DNA of 64,000 nucleotides from Gemmatimonadota bacterium (GTDB lineage Bacteria; Gemmatimonadota; Gemmatimonadetes; Gemmatimonadales; GWC2-71-9), in the NCBI GenBank assembly GCA_003222115.1, contig QHUL01000055.1, positions 28,944 through 92,943 of the forward strand, given 5' to 3'. Every line of letters begins with the position of its first letter. The stretch's first letter is position 1. Under the pieces are notes generated by a model. The model did not search any database. It saw nothing but the letters and a program-made list of their open reading frames with translations, and was not told the origin of the DNA. This document shows, in pieces, positions 16,638-25,181 of the stretch. The position numbers were made by a program, and so were the translations under genes.

Positions 16638-18575
16638 GTGAGATACCTGCTGCTGCACCCATCCTCCTGGCAACCCGGCGGCGTGGCCGCGATCCTCGAG
16701 GGGGCGCAGGTGGAGCGGCGCGAGCTGCGTCTGCCCCGGGAGCTCGCGGTGGACGAGCGCCCCACGGTGCTGGTGCTCGATCCCGAAAGCCGTTCGCTCT
16801 TCCCCCTGGACGTGCTGCGGGCGTTCGTGGACGCGGGCGGCGCCATCGTGGCGCTGGGGCGCGACGGGGAGGCGGACGTGCCCGAGCAGATGCCCGCGGA
16901 GCTGCTGGCGGGCTTCGTGAGGCACCCCGCCGGGGCGCGGCAACTGCTGGTCGCGGTTCGCGCCGGGTTCCGGGAGGGGGCGGCGCGGGCGGAGACGGCG
17001 CGCGCCCGCGGCGAGGCGGCGTCGCGCAGCCGCGAGATCGGCGAGCTCACCCGCATCGGCGTCGCCCTCGGGACCGAGCGCGATCTGAAGGCCCTGCTCG
17101 ACCTCATCCTCACACAGGCGCGTCGCATCACCCAGTCGGACGCGGGCAGCCTCTACCTCGTGGAAACGAGCGGCCAGGGGCAGAAGCGGCTGCGCTTCCG
17201 GCTGGCCCAGACCTATTCCAAGCCCGAGGCGCCGTTCGTCGAATTCACGATGCCCGTCGACCGCACCAGCCTCGCCGGGTACGCCGCGGTCACGGGCGAG
17301 CCCCTGGTCCTCGACGACGCCTACTTCCTGCCGCCCGACGTCGAATACAGCATCAACCGCTCCTTCGACGAGCGGTACGGCTACCGCACCAAGTCGATGC
17401 TCGTGATTCCGATGAAGGACCACAAGGAAGAGGTCATCGGCGTGCTGCAGCTCATCAACCGCAAGCGCGACTTCGAGGCCGTGCTCGCCGCGCCGGCGGA
17501 CGTGGAGCGCCAGGTCGTGCCGTTCTCGCGGCGGACGGTCGAACTCGTCACCGCCCTCGCCGGCCAGGCGGCGGTGGCCATCGAGAACAGCCAGCTCTAC
17601 GCGGAGATCGAGAACCTCTTCAAGGGGTTCGTGAACGCCGCCGTCACGGCGATCGAGCAACGGGACCCGACCACGTTCGGCCACAGCGGGCGCGTCGCCG
17701 GCATGACGGTCGGGCTCGCCAAGGTCGTGGATCGATCCGGGGACGGACCCTACCGCACCGTCCACTTCTCCCGCGAGCAGATCCGCGAGATCGAGTACGC
17801 GGGCCTGCTGCACGACTTCGGGAAGGTCGGTGTGCGGGAGCAAGTGCTCGTGAAGGCGAAGAAGCTGTACCCGCACGACCTGACGCTCATCAAGCAGCGC
17901 TACGCGTTCGTGCGGCGCACTGCGGAACGGGAGTTCTGGCGCAAGCGCGCCCTGTTCCTCGAGGAGCACGGGGCCAAGGGTTACGAGGCGTTCCTCAAGT
18001 CACTGGAGGACGAGCAGGCTCGCGAGCTCGGCGAGCTGGACCGCTTCCTGGAGACGGTGCTGCAGGTGAATGAGCCGACGGTCCTCCCCGCGGGCCGATT
18101 CGAGGATCTCAAGACGATCGCCGGACTGCAGTACGACGACGTGGACGGCCGCTCCCAGCCGTTCCTCACCGAGGACGAGCTGCGCTACCTCGCGATCCGC
18201 AAGGGCAGCCTGGACGAGACGGAGCGGCTCGAGATCGAGAGCCACGTGAACCACACCTATCGCTTCCTGCTGCAGATCCCCTGGACGCGGGAGCTGCAGC
18301 AGGTGCCGCTCATCGCCTACGGGCACCACGAAAAGCTCGACGGCCGCGGCTACCCGCGCAAAGTCACGAGCGAGGCGATCCCCATCCAGACGCGCATGAT
18401 GACGATCAGCGACATCTACGACGCGCTCACCGCGGCGGACCGCCCCTACAAGCCGGCCGTACCGCCGGCGCGCGCCCTCGACATCATGACCGACGAGGTG
18501 CAGACCGGCCAGCTCGACCCGCACCTGTTCCAGCTGTTCGTGGAAGCCAAGGTGTTCGAGACGGGCGGTGCGTAG
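16638..18575 (+). CDS. GAF and HD-GYP domain protein, probable cyclic-di-GMP phosphodiesterase
   Basis: The 645-residue cytoplasmic protein has an N-terminal receiver-like region without a clear phosphoacceptor (1-125), a GAF domain (about 135-325, RRITQSDAGSLYLVE to GVLQLINRKRDF) and an HD-GYP domain. The HD pair is in LLHDFGKVGV at about 394 and the HHExxDGxGYP motif (GHHEKLDGRGYP) at about 562. The 168-residue gap between them is roughly 100 more than usual. The His-containing helix expected in the gap occurs only in a second version (IESHVNHTY, about 534). Metal-ligand residues look complete, so activity is plausible. Confidence 0.88.
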   Translation: MRYLLLHPSSWQPGGVAAILEGAQVERRELRLPRELAVDERPTVLVLDPESRSLFPLDVLRAFVDAGGAIVALGRDGEADVPEQMPAELLAGFVRHPAGARQLLVAVRAGFREGAARAETARARGEAASRSREIGELTRIGVALGTERDLKALLDLILTQARRITQSDAGSLYLVETSGQGQKRLRFRLAQTYSKPEAPFVEFTMPVDRTSLAGYAAVTGEPLVLDDAYFLPPDVEYSINRSFDERYGYRTKSMLVIPMKDHKEEVIGVLQLINRKRDFEAVLAAPADVERQVVPFSRRTVELVTALAGQAAVAIENSQLYAEIENLFKGFVNAAVTAIEQRDPTTFGHSGRVAGMTVGLAKVVDRSGDGPYRTVHFSREQIREIEYAGLLHDFGKVGVREQVLVKAKKLYPHDLTLIKQRYAFVRRTAEREFWRKRALFLEEHGAKGYEAFLKSLEDEQARELGELDRFLETVLQVNEPTVLPAGRFEDLKTIAGLQYDDVDGRSQPFLTEDELRYLAIRKGSLDETERLEIESHVNHTYRFLLQIPWTRELQQVPLIAYGHHEKLDGRGYPRKVTSEAIPIQTRMMTISDIYDALTAADRPYKPAVPPARALDIMTDEVQTGQLDPHLFQLFVEAKVFETGGA

Positions 18576-18578
18576 CCG

Positions 18579-18935
18579 CTACCACAGCAGGAATTTCACC
18601 GAGACGAGCAGCAGGAAGCCGCCGAACGCCCGGCGCAGCGCCACCGCGGGCAGCGCGCCGGCGAGCTTGGCCCCGAGCAGCGGCCCGACGAGCAGGCCGA
18701 CTGCGAGGATCGCGGCGTACGTGATGTTCATCTGGCCGCGCCTGTGGTACTCCAGCGCACCGAGGATACCCACCGGCAGGAGCAGGGCGGCGAGCGACGT
18801 GCCGTTCGCCGTGAGCTGGTCCAACCCGGCCAGCAGCATGAGCCCGGGGATGACCACGATCGCGCCGCCCACACCGAACAACCCGGAGACAACGCCGGCC
18901 ACGAAGCCGATCAGCGCGACCAGTACCCAAGTCAT
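18579..18935 (-). CDS. Half-size TSUP (TauE/SafE) family membrane protein
   Basis: The 118-residue protein is almost entirely hydrophobic, with about four membrane segments. The start GFVAGVVSGLFGVGGAIVVIPGLM is the signature of the sulfite-exporter TauE/SafE family, whose full members are about 250 residues with two such halves. Only one half is present, so it may work as a dimer. ATG 18935 overlaps the hyuB stop (ATGA), which ties it to the hydantoinase-type genes; the transported substrate is unknown. Confidence 0.85.
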   Translation of the reverse strand: MTWVLVALIGFVAGVVSGLFGVGGAIVVIPGLMLLAGLDQLTANGTSLAALLLPVGILGALEYHRRGQMNITYAAILAVGLLVGPLLGAKLAGALPAVALRRAFGGFLLLVSVKFLLW

Positions 18936-20464
18936 TGCTCTATCCTCGCTCGAAAGGGGTTAGGTCCCCAGCCACCGCCGCCCGGAGTCTCGATGCGGAG
19001 CACGTCGCCGGGCTCGAGGCGCGCACCCACCTTGGGCGGCAGCGCCGCGCCGTTCAGCAGCGTGCGGCCGGGCGCGCCGCTCGCCCCGCCCGCCACCCCT
19101 CGGGCCGCGTGGCGGCGCCGCTCCGCGAGCACACTCAGCTCCATCGGCGCTAGGGCCTCGAACTCCCGGATTACGCCCTCCCCACCCACCCACTTCCCCA
19201 CGCCCCCACTCCCCCGCCGCAGAGCGTAGGCTCGTACCCGCAGCGGACACTCCAGCTCCAACACCTCGACCGGCGTATTGCGCGTGTTCGACATGCCGAC
19301 GTGGACGCCCGAGGGCCCGTTCGCCTCACGGCTCGCGCCCTGCCCACCGCCGATCGTCTCGTAGTAGGTCCAGGCTCCACCACCGAACGTGACGTTGTTC
19401 ATCGTCCCCTGCCCCTGGGCCGGCACGGGGATCCCGCCGTTCGCCAGGGCGAGCAGCACGGTATCCGCGATGCGCTGCGACGTCTCGACGTTGCCGGCCG
19501 CCACGGCGCTCGGATAGCGGGCGTGCACGAGACAGCCTTCGGGAGCGGCGACGCGCAGCGCCCGCTGCACGCCCCCATTGGTCGGCACGTCCTCGGGAAG
19601 CAGGGTGCGAACGACGAACAACACCGCCGCGCGGGTCACGGCGAGCGGACAATTCACGTTGCCGCGCGCGGCCGGAGCCGTGCCCGTGAAGTCGGCATGA
19701 AACACGCCGTCGCGGATGTCGACCCGCACCGTGATCGGCAGATCAACGTCGTCCACGCCGTCCCCCTCGAGCCAATCCGTCGCGCGCAGGCCCGTGGCGG
19801 CGACCTTCGCCAGTGCCGCGCGCGTGCGCCGCTCGGCGTACTCGATCAGGTCGCGCGCCGCCGTCCGCACGCCCTCCCCCCCGTAGCGGGCCACGAGCGC
19901 CCGCAGGCCTTCCCCTCCGCGCTCCACGGCCGCCCGCTGGGCCGCGAGGTCGCCGCGCCGCGCCTCGGGCGTGCGGACGTTGGCGAGCAGCAGGCGCTCG
20001 ACCTCGGGCGTCCACCGCACCGGCGGGAGGATGATCCCTTCGGCGAAGATCTCCCGCGCTCCGGCGGGCATGCTGCCGGCCTGCGCGCCGCCCACGTCCG
20101 AGTGGTGAGCCCGCACGGCGCTGTAGCCGCCCACCCGGCCGTCCAGCTCGATGGCGCCGATGACGGTGAGGTCGGGAAGATGCGAGCCGCCCGTGTAGGG
20201 ATCGTTGAGAATGAACACGTCACCCGGCCGGGGGGCGAGGGCGCGGACCGCCGCGACCGATTCGGCCAGCGCGCCAAGGTGCACCGGGATGTGCGCCGCC
20301 TGGGCGATCATCTCCCCGTCCGGGTCGAACAGCGCCGCGGAGCAATCACGCCGCTCGCGGATGTTGGGGGAGAGCGCCGAGTGGATGAGCACGAGGCCCA
20401 TCTCCTCCGCGATGGACGCGAAGGCGTGCCCCATCACCTCGAGGCCGACCGGGTCGAGGGTCAT
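18932..20464 (-). CDS. Hydantoinase B/oxoprolinase family protein
   Basis: The 510-residue protein starts at ATG 20464, overlapping the hyuA stop (ATGA); a longer upstream reading of the frame is antiframe to hyuA. Family features are VLIHSALSPNIRERRDCSAALFD, HIPVHLGALAES, FILNDPYTGGSHLPDLTV and the C-terminal GGQGA and GSGGVGKWVGGEGV. With HyuA it forms an ATP-dependent amidohydrolase that opens 5-oxoproline, hydantoin or related rings, or an acetone-carboxylase-like enzyme; the sequence alone does not decide the substrate. Confidence 0.92.
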   Translation of the reverse strand: MTLDPVGLEVMGHAFASIAEEMGLVLIHSALSPNIRERRDCSAALFDPDGEMIAQAAHIPVHLGALAESVAAVRALAPRPGDVFILNDPYTGGSHLPDLTVIGAIELDGRVGGYSAVRAHHSDVGGAQAGSMPAGAREIFAEGIILPPVRWTPEVERLLLANVRTPEARRGDLAAQRAAVERGGEGLRALVARYGGEGVRTAARDLIEYAERRTRAALAKVAATGLRATDWLEGDGVDDVDLPITVRVDIRDGVFHADFTGTAPAARGNVNCPLAVTRAAVLFVVRTLLPEDVPTNGGVQRALRVAAPEGCLVHARYPSAVAAGNVETSQRIADTVLLALANGGIPVPAQGQGTMNNVTFGGGAWTYYETIGGGQGASREANGPSGVHVGMSNTRNTPVEVLELECPLRVRAYALRRGSGGVGKWVGGEGVIREFEALAPMELSVLAERRRHAARGVAGGASGAPGRTLLNGAALPPKVGARLEPGDVLRIETPGGGGWGPNPFRARIEQ

Positions 20465-22482
20465 CGCCGCTCCAGCAGAATCGCGCCCGAGCGATGGACC
20501 CGGCCGCGCCACCCCGGCTCGACCAGCGCCGTGGCGTCCCCGCCTGCGAGGATCGCCGGGCCCTCGAGCTCGACGCCCGCGGCGAGCTCGCCCAGCGGCC
20601 ACACGCTCGCCTCGACCCGCGCGCCGCCCACGGTGGCCGTGCGCCGGGCCCGCGGCGCGCGCTGCTCGCGCGCCCGTCCGTCGAGCTGGGGAAGAGACCC
20701 GCCCCCGCTCTTCACCGCCGCGACGCGGAGATTCACGAGCTCGATCGGCTGGCCGCCGCCCTCGTGCCCGTAGCGCGCCCGGTGGGTCGCGAGGAACGCC
20801 ACGGCCAGGGGCGCGGGGTCGTCGAGCGGCGCGGGGATCGTCACCTCGTAGCCCTGCCCCGCGAAGCGGCAGTCCGCCGCGCGCGCCAGCGCCGCCCCCG
20901 GCAGTTCCTCGCGCGCGCGCTCGACCAGCGGGGCGAACGCGGCCGCGAGCTCCCGGGTGGTGAGCGCGGGTAGCGCGCGGTGGAACGACGCCATCACTTC
21001 GATCCGCTCGGCCGCGGCGGCGAGGCCGAGCGCGCTGAGGACGCCCGGGTGCGGGGGCAGCACGATCGTCCGCATCCCCAGCGCGTCCGCGAGCGCGCAG
21101 CCGAAGAGCGGCCCTGCTCCACCGTACGGCAACAGGGCGAGCTGCCGCGGGTCGAATCCCCGCGCCACGCTCACGCGCTTGAGCGCTCGCGCCATCGTCG
21201 CGGCCGCCACCGCGACGATCCCCGCCGCGATGGCGTGCGGCTCGCGCCCCACCGCGGACCCGAGCGACGCGACCGCGCGCTCGGCCAGGGCGGGGTCGAG
21301 CCGCAACTCGTCCGCGAGCGGGCTCGCGGCGTCGAGCCACCCGAGCACAAGACAGGCGTCCGTGACGGTGGGCCGATCTCCGCCGCGACCGTAACAGGCC
21401 GGGCCCGGCACGGCTCCCGCGCTCTCCGGACCGACCTTGAGCGCGCCGCCCTCGTCCACCCAGGCGACGCTCCCGCCTCCCGCGCTCACGGTCTCGATGA
21501 GGATCGACGGGAGCGCGAGCGGTATCCCCGCGACCGCCCCTGTCCCTTCGGTGAGCGCCTCGGCGGCGGTCACGAGACTCGCGTCCGCGCTCGTCCCCCC
21601 CATGTCGATGGCGAGCAGATCGCTCACGCCGACCGCCGCGCCGACGAGCCGTGCGCCGACCACGCCACCCGCCGGCCCCGACAGGGCGAGCGACGCGGCA
21701 CGACGCGCGGCGGCCGCCGGCGCCAGGCTGCCGCCGCTCGACGTCATGATGCGGAGCCCGCCGATGCGGCGCTCACGCACCGGCGCTTCCAGGCGGGCCA
21801 GGTAGGCCGAAACCCTTGGCCGTAGGTACGCCTCTACCGTGGCGGTGCTGATGCGCTCGTACTCGCGGAAGGCGGGGAGTACTTCGTGGCTCGCCGTGAC
21901 GGGGATACCGGGGAGCGCGCCGCGCAGCGCCGCCGCCACCCGGCGCTCGTGCTCGGGGTGCCGGAACGCGAAGAGGAACGCCACGGTCACCGCCTCCGGA
22001 GCGAGCGCCCGCACCGCTCCCACGACCCGCTCGACCTCGCGTTCGGCGAGCGGCTCGAGCGCGCCGCCGGGCCCCATGCGCTCCGCGACTCCGACCACGT
22101 GGTCGCGCGCGACGAGCGGAGGCGGGTGATCGCGTGCCAGATCGTACAGTGATGCGCGCTCCTGGCGCCGCAGCCACAGCAGATCCTCGAACCCCAGCGT
22201 CGTGACCAGCACGACCCGCGCGCCGCGGCGCTCGAGCAGGGCGTTGGTCGCGATGGTCGTGCCGTGCACCAGCAGGTCGATCACCGAATCGCGGGTGCCG
22301 CCCCCCGCGACCGTCAGGGAGTCCTTTCGGGCTTCCCGTGTCCCGAGCAGATCGACCGCGCGAAACATCCCGACCGTGGGGTCGTCCGGCGTGGTCGTCA
22401 CTTTGCGCACTTCGAGCGTCCCGTCCGCTCCCAGCGCGACGAGATCGGTGAACGTGCCGCCGACGTCGACGCCGACCCTCAC
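20461..22482 (-). CDS. Hydantoinase A/oxoprolinase family protein
   Basis: The 673-residue protein is the ATP-binding partner of HyuB. I start it at GTG 22482, giving VRVGVDVGGTFTDLVAL, the classic N terminus, with a G/A-rich ribosome binding site; the longer TTG reading to 22509 would add only Gly/Arg. Other family motifs are [37 protein letters not shown] and LPYGGAGPLF. Odd feature: a segment GTREARKDSLTVAGGGTRDS just before VHGTT is encoded by a repeat shared with prmC. An inverted repeat element sits 28 nt upstream of the start. Confidence 0.92.
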   Translation of the reverse strand: MRVGVDVGGTFTDLVALGADGTLEVRKVTTTPDDPTVGMFRAVDLLGTREARKDSLTVAGGGTRDSVIDLLVHGTTIATNALLERRGARVVLVTTLGFEDLLWLRRQERASLYDLARDHPPPLVARDHVVGVAERMGPGGALEPLAEREVERVVGAVRALAPEAVTVAFLFAFRHPEHERRVAAALRGALPGIPVTASHEVLPAFREYERISTATVEAYLRPRVSAYLARLEAPVRERRIGGLRIMTSSGGSLAPAAAARRAASLALSGPAGGVVGARLVGAAVGVSDLLAIDMGGTSADASLVTAAEALTEGTGAVAGIPLALPSILIETVSAGGGSVAWVDEGGALKVGPESAGAVPGPACYGRGGDRPTVTDACLVLGWLDAASPLADELRLDPALAERAVASLGSAVGREPHAIAAGIVAVAAATMARALKRVSVARGFDPRQLALLPYGGAGPLFGCALADALGMRTIVLPPHPGVLSALGLAAAAERIEVMASFHRALPALTTRELAAAFAPLVERAREELPGAALARAADCRFAGQGYEVTIPAPLDDPAPLAVAFLATHRARYGHEGGGQPIELVNLRVAAVKSGGGSLPQLDGRAREQRAPRARRTATVGGARVEASVWPLGELAAGVELEGPAILAGGDATALVEPGWRGRVHRSGAILLERR
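22308..22337 (-). repeat. Short shared repeat inside hyuA
   Basis: This segment pairs with 12392-12420 in prmC: 19 of the first 20 bases are identical, and both encode Lys-Asp-Ser-Leu in the same frame. In HyuA it lies in the variable linker just before the VHGTT motif, a position where an insertion would be tolerated. Confidence 0.55.
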
Positions 22483-22510
22483 CCTTCCCCCTCCCCCCCG
22501 ACCACCCAAA

Positions 22511-22626
22511 TGCGGAATGCGGAGTGCGGAATGCGGAGTCTATCGCGCCAACTTCGAAGCGCGACGCTGGCCCCTGTGCACGACCACGGTCCGATCAACT
22601 CCGCACTCCGCATTCCGCGTTCCGCA
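22511..22626 (-). repeat. Inverted tandem-heptamer element, copy 2
   Basis: The same 116-bp layout as at 6642-6757: arm 22511-22538 (four heptamers TGCGGAA/TGCGGAG), core 22539-22598 (60 nt) and arm 22599-22626 (four heptamers CTCCGCA/TTCCGCA, with one variant TTCCGCG). Read on the minus strand, the core matches copy 1 at 39 of 60 positions. The blocks TCGGAC, GGTCGTGC, AGCGTCGCG and CGATA are fully conserved. It follows the lnt stop by 3 nt and precedes hyuA by 28 nt. Confidence 0.9.
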
Positions 22627-22629
22627 CTG

Positions 22630-24177
22630 TCAGGCATGCCGTTTCCAGTTCTGCGCCGCGAGCAGGCCGGCGAACCCAAGCGTGGCCAGGACGCACATCG
22701 TCCCCACCCAATCCCCCAGCCGCACGTACAGCGTGGTCACGTCGCTCGTGCGCAGGGTGGCGGCGACCGCCGTCTCCACCTCGAGTGCGGTGGTATCGTG
22801 GTAGCGGCCCAGCGGATCGACGGTGCCCGAGATCCCCGAGTTTGCCGCGCGTGCGATGCCCATGCGGGTCTCGACGGCCCGCAGCACCAGGTGCGCGGCG
22901 TGCTGGTACGGCCCCGCGGTGCGGCCGTACCACGCGTCGTTCGTCACGTTGACGAGGAAGTCGGCACCCTGCCGCCGGTACGCCCGCGCGAGGTCCTCGA
23001 ACACCGACTCGTAGCAGATCAGCACGCCGAATCGACCCATCGCGGTCGGGTACAGCGGCAGGCCGCGCCCCTTGCCGAAGCCGCCGAACCATTTGAGCCG
23101 GAACCACCGCGGGTCGAGGAACGGGACGCGCTCGACGATCGGCACGAGATAGTGTTTGTGGTAGACCAGGTAGGGGCGGCGATCGCCCGTCGCATCATAG
23201 AAGAACGCGGCGTTGTAGTAGTCGTAGGAGCGGTCGTCGTGAAACGTGGCGTCGAGACCGCCGGTCAGGAGGGGCGTGCGCGTCTCGCGCGCACGGCGCG
23301 CCACGGCCGCGTCCCACTCGGGATGATCGATGAAGTAGCCCGGCACGGCGGCCTCGGGCCAGATCAGGAGATCGAGCCGCGCCGCTGCGTGGAGTCCCTC
23401 GGACAGGGCGAGCAGCCTGCCGAAGACGCTGTCCTGGCGGAGGCTATCCCACTTCTCGCGGTAGCCCTCGTTCGGCTGCACCAGTCCGACCACGCCGGCA
23501 TCCCGCAGGGGCAGGGTCCGCATCCGCCACGTGCCGTAGCCGAGCGCGAGGAGAACAGTCCCCAGCACCGCGCCGATGCGGCCCACACCCCCACGCCCCC
23601 ACGCCCCACGCCCTTCGATCAGCGCCTCGACGAGCATTACGTTGCACCATACCAGCCACAGCGTCACCCCCCGGGCCCCGGCGAGATCGGCCCACTGCAC
23701 CAGCACGGTCGCGCCGGCGAGCGACGTGCCGAGCCCGAGCCAGGGAAAGCGGATGTCGCCCTGATGTCCGATCGCCCAATCCACGGCGGTCCACGCGAGC
23801 GGCAGCACGAGCCATAAGGGGAGCTGCGGCAGCCGCAGCCGGACTTTCACCACAAGCCACCAGAGCCCCGCGTACCACAGGCCGTAGACGGCGATCGTGG
23901 CGACGTAGCCGAGCGCCGAGAGCGTCGTGAAGTGCCACAGCGCGACCACCAGCCAGTAGAGGACGACGCCCTGGGCCACGAAGCCGTACCAGAAGCCCCA
24001 TCGCAACGCGAGCTGGGGGCTCCGTTCGCCCTCGCACCAGCGGAGCAGCAGCACCGCGGGCGCGACCGCGAAAAAACCGAGCAGGGGAAAGTGAAAGGGA
24101 GGATAGCTCAAGGCGAGCGCGACCGCGCCCACTCCGACGAGCCCCGCCGCCCGCCGCTCCGGGGAGAGGCGGATCAC
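22630..24177 (-). CDS. lnt: Apolipoprotein N-acyltransferase
   Basis: Lnt adds the third acyl chain to the N-terminal cysteine of lipoproteins in the inner membrane, the step before sorting by the Lol system. The 515-residue protein has six or seven membrane segments in the first 220 residues, a periplasmic carbon-nitrogen-hydrolase domain with the Glu-Lys-Cys triad at E275 (WPEAAVPG), K341 (YHKHYLVP) and C388 (LICYES), and a last membrane helix. ATG 24177 overlaps the previous stop (ATGA). A G-rich linker (residues 189-201) is encoded by imperfect tandem GTGGGGG heptamers. Confidence 0.95.
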   Translation of the reverse strand: MIRLSPERRAAGLVGVGAVALALSYPPFHFPLLGFFAVAPAVLLLRWCEGERSPQLALRWGFWYGFVAQGVVLYWLVVALWHFTTLSALGYVATIAVYGLWYAGLWWLVVKVRLRLPQLPLWLVLPLAWTAVDWAIGHQGDIRFPWLGLGTSLAGATVLVQWADLAGARGVTLWLVWCNVMLVEALIEGRGAWGRGGVGRIGAVLGTVLLALGYGTWRMRTLPLRDAGVVGLVQPNEGYREKWDSLRQDSVFGRLLALSEGLHAAARLDLLIWPEAAVPGYFIDHPEWDAAVARRARETRTPLLTGGLDATFHDDRSYDYYNAAFFYDATGDRRPYLVYHKHYLVPIVERVPFLDPRWFRLKWFGGFGKGRGLPLYPTAMGRFGVLICYESVFEDLARAYRRQGADFLVNVTNDAWYGRTAGPYQHAAHLVLRAVETRMGIARAANSGISGTVDPLGRYHDTTALEVETAVAATLRTSDVTTLYVRLGDWVGTMCVLATLGFAGLLAAQNWKRHA

Positions 24178-25181
24178 AGCGCCACGTCGCGCCCTTCGTC
24201 CGCCGAGCGGTAGATCGCCTCCAGGACGCGGTGCAGGGCGAGCTGGTCACGCGGCGGCGGCGCGTTCACGTCTCCTTTGATGACGGCCAGGAAGTAGGTC
24301 CACTCGGCGCGGTAGGACTGTGCGAACGGCGTCTCCCGACCGCTCGCGCCGGTGGGCGTCACGTCCACCACGTTCCCGTGCACGTCCTTGAAGACGCGCA
24401 GCGGCTGGATGCTCGCCGACCCGTGCGGCCCGACCATGTCGAACCAGAAGCGCTCGGCTTCTCCCATGTGACGCCAGCTCACGTCGATCGCCAGCGACAT
24501 GCCGTTCTCGCACACCACGAGCGCGGTCGCCATGTCCTCTACGCCGTCGCCACCTTGCCGGGTCATGTGCGCGGAGATGCGCCGCGCCGCCGGCCAGCCG
24601 GCGAGCCACAGGCCGAGGTCGAGCAGCTGCAGCCCGAGGTCGAGGAAGGCACCGCCACCTGCCTCCTGACGGCGCACGCGCCAACCGGCCAACTGGCGGG
24701 GCGGCTGGAACGTGTACCAGCCGCTGCGGACCGCCTGCAGCGGGCCGATGTCGCCGCCGGCGAGGAAGCCGCGCACGGCTTGGACGTCGGAGCGAAAGCG
24801 ATGGTTCATCCCGACCATCACGCGCTTGCCGTGCTTGTCGCTCGCCTGCAGCAGGCGCTCGACGCCTGGCAGCGTGAGCGCGAGCGGCCGCTCGCACAGC
24901 ACGTGGGCCCCGGCCGCGAGCGCCGCCATGGCGTGGATCTCGTGCAGGTGATTGGGCGTGCAGATCACCACGGCGTCGACCGATGCGTAGCGCAGCACGT
25001 CCTCGATGTCGTCGTAGCTGTCCCGGACCTCGAAGTGGCCGGCGAGGCCGCGGGCCTTGGCGATGTCGTTGTCGCAGATCGCCACCACCTCGACCCCGGC
25101 CATCCGGCGCAGCGCCGGCAAGTGCGCGACCTGCGCGATGGCGCCCGCGCCGATCACGCCGACGCGGATCGGGTCGGTCAT
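24174..25181 (-). CDS. Gfo/Idh/MocA family oxidoreductase
   Basis: The 335-residue protein has an N-terminal Rossmann fold (IRVGVIGAGAIAQVAHLPAL) and the family motif CERPLALT, where most members have EKP; the lysine position is taken by arginine. A C-terminal alpha/beta domain follows (GGGAFLDLGLQLLDLGLWLAG, with the usual GG-F-D-GxH region lacking the histidine). NAD(P)-dependent oxidation of a sugar or cyclitol is the family role. The absent Lys and His suggest an altered or lost catalytic mechanism, so the substrate is open. ATG 25181 overlaps the stop of the barrel gene. Confidence 0.87.
   Translation of the reverse strand: MTDPIRVGVIGAGAIAQVAHLPALRRMAGVEVVAICDNDIAKARGLAGHFEVRDSYDDIEDVLRYASVDAVVICTPNHLHEIHAMAALAAGAHVLCERPLALTLPGVERLLQASDKHGKRVMVGMNHRFRSDVQAVRGFLAGGDIGPLQAVRSGWYTFQPPRQLAGWRVRRQEAGGGAFLDLGLQLLDLGLWLAGWPAARRISAHMTRQGGDGVEDMATALVVCENGMSLAIDVSWRHMGEAERFWFDMVGPHGSASIQPLRVFKDVHGNVVDVTPTGASGRETPFAQSYRAEWTYFLAVIKGDVNAPPPRDQLALHRVLEAIYRSADEGRDVAL

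Noticed and set aside
19183..19215. C-rich heptamer-like tract inside hyuB, similar to the repeat arms
   Set aside because: It encodes the conserved GSGGxGxxxGGEG region of HyuB proteins, so coding constraint explains it.
18932..21340. Long minus-strand frame of 802 codons
   Set aside because: Only the part from ATG 20464 is HyuB; the upstream part is the hyuA sequence in another frame, with Arg/Gly-rich low-complexity translation.
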